Origin: Bisporella sp. PMI_857
Taxonomy: Eukaryota; Ascomycota; Leotiomycetes; Helotiales; Helotiaceae
Reading direction: 5' to 3'
Assembly: GCA_021307315.1 (NCBI GenBank)
Contig: JAJSPD010000235.1
Location: 1 to 14,897, forward strand
DNA: 14,897 nucleotides
Under the pieces are notes generated by a model that did not search any database, was not told the DNA's origin, and saw only the letters and a list, made by a program, of their open reading frames with translations. Both the position numbers and the translations under genes were made by a program. Below, one piece after another: positions 7,886 to 14,897 of this stretch (position 1 is the first letter of the stretch; the number at the start of each line of letters is the position of its first letter).

Positions 7886-8075
7886 AAAAACAGCTTCGTT
7901 TTTTTCCGAATATTATACAAGTTAGTAAGTAAAGTGAAACTGTAGCGCTAGCAAATAAAGCTGTAGCAAAGCTGCGCTAGCAAGTTGCAACGCAAAAACT
8001 ATAAGTAGCCGGATTCTTTTTTCTGATTTTTATTGCAACTGTTGTTTATAGCTTTTTTTTCAACTTTCAAAACTA
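7886..8075 (+). repeat. 190-bp direct repeat, copy A
   Basis: Runs from AAAAACAGCTTCGTTTTTTT through CGAATATTATACAAGTTAGT, CTGTAGCGCTAGCAAATAAA and CAACGCAAAAACTATAAGTA to TTATAGCTTTTTTTTCAACT. It is matched 305 bp downstream. Confidence 0.85.
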
Positions 8076-8190
8076 TTTCGAAGCTTTTTCAACTTTACAA
8101 TCTTTTTTAACTTTACAACTTTATAGCTGTCATATAAAGCAAAGCAAAGTCGTTTTTTGCTTTTCGTTTATATTGCTAACTACTAGCACT

Positions 8191-8380
8191 AAAAACAACT
8201 TCGTTTTTTTCGAATATTATACAAGTTGGTGAATAAAGTGAAGCTGTAGCGCTAGCAAAGTAAAGCTGTAGCAAAACTGCGACAGCAAAGCTACAACGCA
8301 AAAACTATAAGTAAGCGTATTTTTTTTTGATTTTTATTGCTAACTATTGCTTATAGCTTTTTTTTTCAACTTTTAACAAC
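8191..8380 (+). repeat. 190-bp direct repeat, copy B
   Basis: Starts AAAAACAACTTCGTTTTTTT and keeps CGAATATTATACAAGTTGGT, CTGTAGCGCTAGCAAAGTAA and CAACGCAAAAACTATAAGTA. Differences from copy A are substitutions of transition type and small indels. The offset between copies is 305 bp. Confidence 0.85.
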
Positions 8381-9349
8381 TATACAATTAAAACAAAGTC
8401 AAAGCTCGAGCAAAACAACAAATACAGTTATTTTTTTTTTTTCGAACAATTTTCGAACTAAAAATGTAGTTTACTTAGCAGTTAACGTGTTGTTTTCGAT
8501 AACAGCGTTGAAGTTGTTCGGCTTTAGTAGTCGTTCAATTGTTTTATAGTTATAAAATTTTTATTGTAGTTATTTTGTTTGTTATGCTTTCGCGCTGCTT
8601 TTAGCGGTAAAAGCGAAAATTTAACTACTAAAAAGTTTGTTTATGTATTGTATTATAAGCAAGTTTAAAGTGTTTTAACGTATTGTCGCTTTTAATCGCA
8701 GCAGCGTTAAAGATTTAAGTAACTGTATTACGTGTATATTTTGCTTAGTAAAAAATAGATTGTGAATTATTATTTTATATTATACTGAATTAATCTGGAC
8801 TTGGCTTTTTTTGGCTTTCGGCTTTTAGTACTAGCTTTTCTGGAACTAATTCTAGAACTGAATTCTAAAACTGAATTGTAGTTTTTTTGTAACGTTAATA
8901 TGCTAATTAATACAGTTACGTTTTAATACTTATTCTAGCAATTTAATATTGTTAAAGCTTTTACTTTTTGGCTTATTTATAAAAATTGCGTACTATTTGT
9001 TGGTGCGATAATTGCGAAACTTTTTTTTTTGCATTTATAAGTATTTAAGCTACAGTTACGACTTTTACTTAAAAAACGAGTGCTGAATTGTGCGCGTTTT
9101 GCTTACGAAAAGCAAAATAAAAAACTGTAAAATAATCGTCGCTAAGCCGCGAGTAAAACGTATAGTAATTAGTAACAACTACTGTCGACAACTCGGTTTA
9201 AAACTCGTTACATTGTCGGCTAAAACTTACTTTTCTGAAAAAAAGTTTTTAAACTAGCAATACTTAAAACTTTAATAGCTTTAAAAATTGTTATTTAATC
9301 GAAGTCAGCCGGTAGTTTTTTTATTTTTTAAAGTACAAAAATAAGTTAA
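8381..9349. other. AT-rich interior of the 8.6-kb element; decayed, no identifiable gene
   Basis: Stops in all frames. From about 7.2 to 9.05 kb the plus strand is rich in poly-T runs, which is the mirror of what the transposase relics show on their coding strands. Minus-strand frames give protein-like stretches, for example KQLND followed after a TAA by SRTTSTLLSKTTR (about 8545-8488) and SSRKASTKSRKPKKSQVQIN (about 8850-8790). A minus-strand gene may have been here, but I cannot name it. Confidence 0.3.
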
Positions 9350-9510
9350 TAAAATTTAACACTCGGTTTTAAATGTAATATATATCGAGTATATTCGCGC
9401 AAATACCAGTAAGCCGAAAACTGTATTATTTAATTATTAATAAAAAATATAAAAAAGCTAGTAATAATAAAATTGAATAATGTGCTTTTAGCTACAAAGC
9501 GCAAATTTAA
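9350..9510 (+). repeat. Dispersed direct repeat, copy 3
   Basis: TTTAAATGTAATATATATCG, AATACCAGTAAGCCGAAAAC, CTAGTAATAATAAAATTGAA and TAATGTGCTTTTAGCTA match copy 1 block by block. Most differences are G to A or C to T, so this copy was hit harder. It lies about 300-450 bp upstream of the integrase relic. Confidence 0.75.
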
Positions 9511-9821
9511 ATACGGCTGTAAGTCACGTAATTCAACTCGTAATTAGCTAGCTACATAATACAAAAATAAAATCAACTTTGCTACAGTACTAACTTTTTG
9601 CATTAACTTTGTAATTAATATCGCGTTTTTAATCAACAGTTAGTAATATATTTAATTAATAATCTATTTTGTATAACTTGCAACAGTTATTTCGCTTTCC
9701 GTTGTTTTAATTGCTTTTTTATAAATAATTTGTATTGAAAATTGCAATCGATTCAACTGTCGAAAAGTTATAACTATACTGCGCATTTAGTTGAATTAAA
9801 GCTTTTTCGTAACGAGATTAT

Positions 9822-10800
9822 AAACTGTATTTAAATAATACTTTCGTAAACGAAATTTGTAAAAAGCTAAAAACGGAACGTAATTTTGAAATTAGCGAAA
9901 AAACGTTAAAAGCTCGATTAAAAAAATAAAATTTTAAAAGCGTTTTTATACTACCGACTTGCTCGCTTTTTGCGATCGAATTTTGTATTTGTTTAAAAAC
10001 GTCGGCTTGTTAAATAGTGAAATAGTTATTGTATTAAAAAAAAAAAGATTCAAATCGACGTCGAAAACTCGTAATAATACGCAAAAAAATAAACTTTCGT
10101 CGACGCTTATTAAAAAAGCAAATAAAGTTAACAATAAGCAAATTGAAAAAAGTATTTAAAAAAGAAATCAATAAAAGTAAAAATCTCGCAACAGTTAAAA
10201 CTTTAAATTGAGTTTTTTTATACTTATATTAATACGGTTCACAATAAAAACGGTGATAACGACGAAGAAAACTACTAGCGCGTTTTATACTACTATATTC
10301 GTAAAACTATTTAAACTGTCGATTTCGAAAAAGTCGAAAAGCGATATAACGAAGTAAAAAAAGCGCGAAGTGATTTCGTGTTTTTAGTTTTAACTTTGTA
10401 TAGTTTATCGATAAGTATTGCAAACTAAAGTTCGCCGGAATCGAGATTTACAATATAATTAACGCTTACGGAAAATTCGTTACAAAGTTGTACTATAGTA
10501 TTAGCAACGACTATACTGTTACGTTTTTGTTAATATATCGATTGCGTTACTGACTTAAAATATAGTTTTTTTTATATTCGTTTTAATCGAAAAGTTAAAA
10601 CGCTTATAATTGCTAACGCTTACTATCAACTTATAAAACAACCGCAATAAAAAAAAGTAAAACGCTTTACGAGTTTTCAGACGTGTATTATTTAGAACTT
10701 TTACAGCGAACTAAAAAATCGAAGTATAATAAACTTAGTTAGCGAAAGTAAATAGTTTAATTATATAAGCGCAAGCTCGATTTTATAGCTGCGCAATAGT
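9822..10800 (+). pseudogene. Integrase-like (rve family) DDE transposase relic
   Basis: From 9825, frame 3 reads YLNNTFVNEICKKLKTERNF, then EISEKTLKARLKK: an N-terminal helix-turn-helix of the kind that precedes integrase cores. At 10401 the core begins with TAG (Trp expected) and FIDKYCKLKFAGIEIYNIIN, AYGKFVTKLYYSISNDYTV. This matches the WxxDGxxKL...G..IY..IDAYSR...YVGISNxTAV signature of integrase-core proteins found without reverse transcriptase in fungi and animals. After a one-base shift in a poly-T run (about 10566-10573) it reads FYIRFNRKVKTLIIANAYYQ, where IRSDRGVET is expected. Asp to Asn (10585-10587), Gly to Lys and Glu to Lys are all G to A changes. After a second shift near 10690 it reads TFTAN*KIEV**T*LAKV, i.e. 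NQKIEVWW with catalytic Glu kept at 10721-10723. First Asp is 10410-10412. The C-terminal part beyond 10800 is too decayed to end confidently. Confidence 0.72.
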
Positions 10801-12343
10801 TTTGCAAAGCTTATTTCGTAAAACAAGCAGTTTTTCGACATTTAATTATTTTGAAAATACAGTGTTTTTAGTGTAATTTTGCAATAAATAAAAAAATAAA
10901 AACTTGAAATTACTGTAACAATTTGCTTAAAGCTTTTTAAACAATAAAAATATACTTTTAACGTTTACGCGCTAAAAGCCAATATTCCAAAAGTTTTTTA
11001 CTTAACGTAATTGCTATGCTTTGTATTTATATTTTATTATTCGCGAAAAGCTTAAAACTTTCGTTTATGTTTAAAATCGCTATAAAATACGCTTTTAGCT
11101 TAATAATTGTTTTCGGTTTTAAAAAAGCTATAAATGCTGTTTTATTACTTAAGTAAAAAATTTGCAACTATAAACAGCAGTTTAGTTAGCAAAAGTTTTT
11201 GAATTTAAAAAGCTTTATAGTAATTAAAATAAAAATGCTTATTTACTTTTTAAAACGCTACAGTAGTGCTATAACGTTTGGAAAAAAATAAGTACTAATT
11301 ACTTTTTAATTCGAAACAACTAAACTATACAAGCAAAGCTGTTTATTTGCTAGCTTATATTGATTTGCAGCTTTTTTAATAGCTTATATTTACTACGACA
11401 ACTTAAAAAGCTTCGGCTTTTTTTTTAAACTAAAAAGCGCTTATAATTAAAAGCTTGTTTCGCAAAAAGTTGCGGCTAGCTTTAATTAAGCTTTTAAAAG
11501 TAATACAAATAAAAAGAGTATAGATTTTGCTAATGAAAACCGAAACGATTATTTGCAAGCTAACGATTTATTTTATTTCTTAACTAACAAAAAAAAAAAA
11601 AATTTCAACAAGTTATAATAAGTAATCGCTGCAGCTTTGTTTTAAAAAAAGCAGTTTCGCCGGTTAAAAACAACACTAAAAATGATTTACTTAGTAATAT
11701 ACGCTGTCGATAGTGTATTAAAAAAGCTGCTGCGCGCAAAATTTCTTATCGTTGTTAATTAAAGTAAAAAAGTTCGATATAGCGTAACTACAAAAGCTAA
11801 AAAAGTTAACGTTGCAATAAAATAATATTTTAATAAAGTAAAGCGTTGAAGCTTTGCAAGCACTTAGCGCGCTAGCGTATAGTACAGCTAACTAAAGTGT
11901 GTTGTTTAGTTTAAAGCGTAACAAGCTAATTGTTAAGCTTTTTGACTTTTTTTATAAATTTGTTAAAACACTTTAATTTTCAAAACAATAAATGATTTAT
12001 TACACTTAAGTGTATTACAAAAACACTTTAATTTTTTTAAATACAATAGATTTTTTTCGATTATTGCAATATTTTTTTTTTTTTATTTTTAAGTTATATG
12101 TCGAGTTTTTAAAATACTTAAAAAGCGTAAATTTACTAAGTGTAAAAAGTAAGCTCGCTATACAAAGCTTTACTTTACTAACACTTTACAGACTTTGTTG
12201 TTAAACAGTGTGTAAACTGTAACTTTTATAATTTTTTTTTTATATTGCAATTGATAGTTTATTTGCTTAGTACTTTCTAGAAAAGTTTTAAAAGTTTTCA
12301 AAACAGTTAGCATTTTTAGATTAAATTCAAAGTCGAAATTCGG
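10801..12343. other. AT-rich decayed interior downstream of the integrase relic
   Basis: Probably includes the C-terminal part of the integrase protein and perhaps other coding sequence. The plus strand is A-rich, and some stretches read as protein over tens of codons (for example FANENRNDYLQANDLFYFLT at about 11526-11585). Stops and shifts are frequent and no family motif is recognised. Plus-strand frame 12010-12204 is a low-complexity poly-T translation. Confidence 0.3.
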
Positions 12344-12348
12344 CTTTT
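12344..12348 (+). repeat. Target-site duplication CTTTT, left
   Basis: Direct repeat of 12523-12527, directly flanking the solo LTR. Confidence 0.8.
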
Positions 12349-12522
12349 TGTCGCGACACGCGCTGTGGATCTACAGATACAGAGGGCAACGGTGGTATCA
12401 TACGAGAATCTATAGCTGAGGAAGGAAGAGGGAGCTCGAGGAGAGCAGGCTATATATACACGAGGCGCTCAGGGAGCTCGCCTAATATGGGTCACGTGTG
12501 CCTGGGAGCACGCGACGTGACA
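12349..12522. mobile_element. Solo LTR (174 bp) with 5-bp target-site duplication
   Basis: A sharply bounded GC-rich island inside very AT-rich DNA. It begins TGTCGCGAC and ends GCGACGTGACA, giving the TG...CA ends of an LTR. CTTTT stands immediately on both sides (12344-12348 and 12523-12527), a perfect 5-bp target duplication. A TATA-like TATATATACACGAGG lies at 12451-12465, as expected for an LTR promoter. There is no primer-binding site or polypurine tract beyond the ends, so it is a single LTR left after recombination, or a very short terminal-repeat element. It shows no nonsense-type AT decay, so it entered after the host element was mutated or escaped that process as a short sequence. 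Confidence 0.82.
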
Positions 12523-12527
12523 CTTTT
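12523..12527 (+). repeat. Target-site duplication CTTTT, right
   Basis: Direct repeat of 12344-12348 immediately after the terminal CA of the solo LTR. Confidence 0.8.
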
Positions 12528-12559
12528 TAGCTTAAATTAACTTTTTAAACGGTTGTTAG

Positions 12560-13550
12560 CGCGTTGTAAATGAAACTGTAAAGAAAACTAAAAAATCCGA
12601 AGCTGAAAAAGCTCGTAAAGCGTTATTTGAAAATACAAATAATAAAATTGAAATAGTAAGCTTTAAAATAAAACTAATACATACAAAAAAAAAGGAAAAA
12701 AGTAATAAAAAAATCGCATAGTGCTAAAACTCGCGTTCGAAGCATTAATAACACTAAAAAGATCAGTAAGTTTTAAGCTAAATATTCAAGTTTTTAAATG
12801 CTAACTTTGTTTAAAGTTTCAAAGTGTTAAAAAGTCGATTTTTTTTTTCGGTATTAGTATAGTGTATTAACTATTACGAAACTACTTTTAAATTCGGTCG
12901 TAAACTATTATCGAATATTACAATAAAAGTATAGTTCAGTATAAGCAAACACTATTTGTTTATATTTACAATCGCTTTAAAATCAACGTGAACGACAATA
13001 AGTACAAATAAATCGAATATAAATTTATTGTGCCGCGTTTTGTTAAGTATTTAACTAGTTGCAACGTTAGAAATAATATTTTACTTGTACGCTTTATTAA
13101 CAACGCTGATTTAATTGCTTTTGCAAAATCAATTAATAAAAAAACAAAAAACGCTATAAAAGTTGATATAAAAAGTTTTTAAAGTTATATAAATTGTCGC
13201 GATTTTTTTTTACGCAGAATAATTTCAAGCATTTAAAGTTAGTAGTTTTACTTCGTTTTTAAAGTTTACGTTGCTGATTTTTATACAGAAGCAAAAATTA
13301 CATAAACGTTATTATATTGCTGAAGTTCAAAAAATTACTACTAGCGCAACTTCGCAAAAAGCGCTATTTTAGTGACGCGGTTATTGTAAAAAATAAAAAG
13401 AAAAAAGCTGAAAACTCGAGCTTTTCGGCTTTTAATTCAAAACTTAACTTAGCTTTTAGTGGTTTAAATGAATCCGACACTATCGGCAATAAAGCGCTTG
13501 CTAAGCTGTTAAACAAACGTTAGCGCTTTAATCAAAAAAAAATATTAATA
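12560..13550 (+). pseudogene. Second decayed plus-strand coding region of the 8.6-kb element, unknown product
   Basis: At about 12870-13182 one frame gives a coherent protein-like run with a few TAA/TAG breaks: VQYKQTLFVYIYNRFKINVN, then a TAA where Trp or Gln may have stood, then IEYKFIVPRFVKYLTSCNVR and NNILLVRFINNADLIAFAKS. Upstream, a charged stretch (KKTKKSEAEKARKALFENTN, about 12583-12642) looks like a basic/coiled region. Downstream, 13317-13520 is open in another frame (TTG start) and carries Lys-rich then Ser/Asn-rich sequence (SSFSAFNSKLNLAFSGLNES). I do not recognise the family. It could be an accessory gene of the element, or the 3' half of the transposase gene, split by the LTR insertion. 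Confidence 0.4.
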
Positions 13551-14111
13551 ATAGTAGCTTCGATATTGTTAATACAAAAAAGCCAGGCAATTTTCTTGGA
13601 AAAAGTAAATATAGTTTATAAAGCTATTAAAAACTTTTACCGAAAAAAAAATCGCTCGGCTTGTTTGTTATTAACGAAAAAGCGTTTATTATTGTTAAGT
13701 ACTTTTTTAAAACACTTGATTAAAACGTAAATTACTGTTTTACTTTTTTTATAGCGCTTTTTGACTTTAAAAACAATCACGAAGTTCTTTCTTTAGCGCA
13801 ACTTACTTAAACACTTGTAATAGTTTTTAAAAAAGTTAAAAGTTAAGTTATTTACACAAAGAAAAAAAACTTTAAAAAAAGCGTTAAACAGGCCTAATTT
13901 TACTATTTTTCGGGTCGCTTTTCTTTTTTTGTTTTTTTGTTGTTGATCGATTTAAGAAGAAGTTTAGCTAGTCTGTTTTTGATTACTTTGGTATAGTATT
14001 CTATAGCAATATAGCATTAAATACACTATTATTTGCTCTGAAATCAGCTTTGTTCTTTGTTTATTCAACCTGTTTACTATACGTAAGTACGTTAGTGATA
14101 CTTTCGAACTG
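13551..14111. other. AT-rich right interior of the 8.6-kb element; no gene
   Basis: Continues the A-rich bias of the preceding decayed frame until about 13900, then approaches the right inverted end. Stops occur in all frames and nothing was recognised. Confidence 0.35.
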
Positions 14112-14148
14112 GAAAAAAGTTCTAAGTTTGTTGTAAATCAATTTCTAA

Positions 14149-14220
14149 TTGCGATTTGCGATTTGCGATTTGCAATCCGTTGTTATTGCTATTTGCTAAT
14201 ATCGATTTGCGATTTGCAAT
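14149..14220 (+). repeat. GATTTGC heptamer repeats in the right inverted end
   Basis: Three tandem GATTTGC units at about 14153-14173 and two more at about 14213-14218 flank a variant stretch. The left end has only a single GCAAATCGCAATT at the equivalent place, so the heptamer has expanded at the right end. Confidence 0.75.
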
Positions 14221-14385
14221 TTGATCAAATATCATATTGATTACCCCATTTTGCGTTGTTGCACGTTGGTCGTTATATCATGCGGTACTTGGCGCAAAAC
14301 AGTGGTATTTCAGATACTTAATGACAAAACGATGGTATATGAGAAACACTAATATATCTTATATACCATTGTTTTGTTGTGCATC

Positions 14386-14610
14386 TACACTGTAGCAATC
14401 ATAATACACGCAGCAGCAACTATAATACACGCTGTAACAGTTACACTGTAGCAATTACGATACACGCGTGTAACAATAAATAAACTAGTAATATATAATA
14501 TATCGATATATATTAATATAAGTTATACTATATTTAATTTGTATTTGTAATTGCATTGTTTCAGTATATATTGCTGCAGCGTGTATTGTAGTTGCTACAA
14601 AGTGTATTAC
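14386..14610. mobile_element. Small inverted-repeat (MITE-like) insertion in the right terminal repeat
   Basis: AGCAACTATAATACACGCTG (14415-14434) is matched inverted by CAGCGTGTATTGTAGTTGCT (14577-14596) with one difference. The left part also has two direct copies of TACACTGTAGCAAT 56 bp apart (14386 and 14442). The centre (about 14490-14540) is a nearly pure AT palindrome-like stretch (ATATATCGATATAT). There is no coding capacity. The block is absent from the left end of the host element. Exact termini and target duplication are not resolved. Confidence 0.55.
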
Positions 14611-14632
14611 AGGCTTTAAAGTGAATGTTGAC

Positions 14633-14769
14633 GAATATCTGATATACTATCGTTTTGTTGACGTATATCTCATATACCATCAAAGTGGTATATGAGATAT
14701 TCGGCAAAAAGAGTGTGGTATATAAGATATTTGTCAACAAAACGATAGTATTTGAGATATTTGCCGTTT
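14633..14769. repeat. Cluster of end modules in alternating orientation
   Basis: At least four copies of a module of the form GGTATATGAGATATTTG followed or preceded by CAACAAAACGAT are packed here. They include a head-to-head pair around 14661-14699 (ATATCTCATATACCAT, spacer CAAAG, then TGGTATATGAGATAT), which makes a perfect hairpin stem. Confidence 0.75.
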
Positions 14770-14897
14770 ATTAAAATAAAAATAAAATTGTTGTGTTCCG
14801 AGCTGTCCAGGCATTTCTGATATCTGACCGACTGCATCAGTCTTCCCCAGATTGGCCCGCTACTATTGGAACCGTCACAACGCTCGATTAAATTTGG
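14770..14897. other. Right flank of the 8.6-kb element, GC-normal
   Basis: Base composition returns to that of the first 3.8 kb within about 25 bp of the element end. No gene or repeat can be assigned in this short stretch, and it shows no evident continuity with the left flank (6014-6172). Confidence 0.4.

Larger units (their letters stand above)
6173..14769 (+). mobile_element. Large (8.6 kb) AT-rich DNA element with long repetitive inverted ends and an integrase-type transposase relic
   Basis: The ends read AAACGGCAAATATCTCAAAT at 6173 and the inverted equivalent up to 14769. The trinucleotide ATT precedes and follows these points, a possible 3-bp target duplication, though AT-rich flanks make this weak. 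Outer arms of 55 bp match with 3 differences (6173-6227 and 14715-14769). Inner arms match again over about 70 bp (6253-6321 and about 14207-14275) and 33 bp (6318-6350 and 14120-14152). The interior is strongly AT-rich, with TAA and TAG everywhere, as RIP leaves it. It holds an rve-type DDE transposase relic (about 9822-10800), a second decayed frame (about 12900-13550), three sets of direct repeats and a later solo LTR. I see no reverse transcriptase, so this looks like a DNA transposon with an integrase-like enzyme. The exact superfamily is not settled. Confidence 0.72.
14112..14769 (-). repeat. Right long terminal inverted repeat of the 8.6-kb element, enlarged
   Basis: Contains the inverted partners of every left-end block, in order. 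The gap between inner and outer blocks is about 440 bp here against about 25 bp at the left. The extra DNA consists of further copies of the end module (near 14325, 14351, 14633, 14661, 14685 and 14715), in both orientations, and the small inserted element at 14386-14610. Confidence 0.8.

Noticed and set aside
9946..10134. Minus-strand open frame opposite the integrase relic
   Set aside because: It is antisense to the decayed plus-strand coding region and has low-complexity Phe/Leu composition typical of shadows.
14149..14220. CRISPR-like array of GATTTGC repeats
   Set aside because: The repeats are 7 bp and tandem without unique spacers, in a eukaryotic transposon end.
6173..14769. Large element as an LTR retrotransposon
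   Set aside because: Its ends are inverted rather than direct repeats, they lack TG...CA borders, and no reverse transcriptase, RNase H or protease motif was found.

Overview
The window looks like a filamentous ascomycete (Pezizomycotina) chromosome at a boundary between a gene-bearing, GC-normal compartment and an AT-rich, transposon-derived compartment. Three things support this: a short fungal-style intron (GTGAGT...CTAAT...ACAG, 95 nt) in a membrane-protein gene; Tc1/mariner and LTR relics of fungal type; and very heavy C:G to T:A decay of the repeats (TGG to TAG/TGA, CAA to TAA, GAC to AAC), which is the footprint of repeat-induced point mutation (RIP). A leotiomycete such as the Botrytis/Sclerotinia group is only a guess.

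Positions 1-3834 (GC-normal). A broken gene lies on the minus strand at about 1214-313. It carries the fungal F-box-like opening motif and has one frameshift and three nonsense codons. A small possible gene is at 1567-1788. The only intact, well-supported gene is on the minus strand at 3328-2460: two exons, 257 aa, single-pass membrane, with a Ser/Thr-rich stalk and a six-cysteine ectodomain resembling fungal PAN/Apple-like domains.

Positions 3837-6013: a complete but dead Tc1/mariner element with TA on both sides, perfect 55-bp terminal inverted repeats (TIRs) starting CAGT, and a minus-strand transposase of 437 codons. The transposase keeps one frame from end to end but has about 20 in-frame stops and both catalytic Asp codons changed to Asn. 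Its left end carries about 470 bp of extra, palindrome-rich DNA.

Positions 6173-14769: a second, much larger (8.6 kb) AT-rich element bounded by long, internally repetitive inverted repeats. On the plus strand at about 9.8-10.8 kb it holds the wreck of a retroviral-integrase-like (rve) DDE transposase with no visible reverse transcriptase. A second decayed reading frame of unknown function lies at about 12.9-13.2 kb, and there are several families of internal repeats. Two later insertions sit in it: a GC-rich, hardly mutated 174-bp solo LTR (12349-12522) with a perfect 5-bp target duplication, and a small inverted-repeat element (about 14386-14610) inside the right terminal repeat. GC-normal DNA resumes after about 14771.

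No rRNA, tRNA or CRISPR was seen. The most novel object is the 8.6-kb integrase-type element: its ends and its DDE core are supported, but its second gene and its family name are not resolved.
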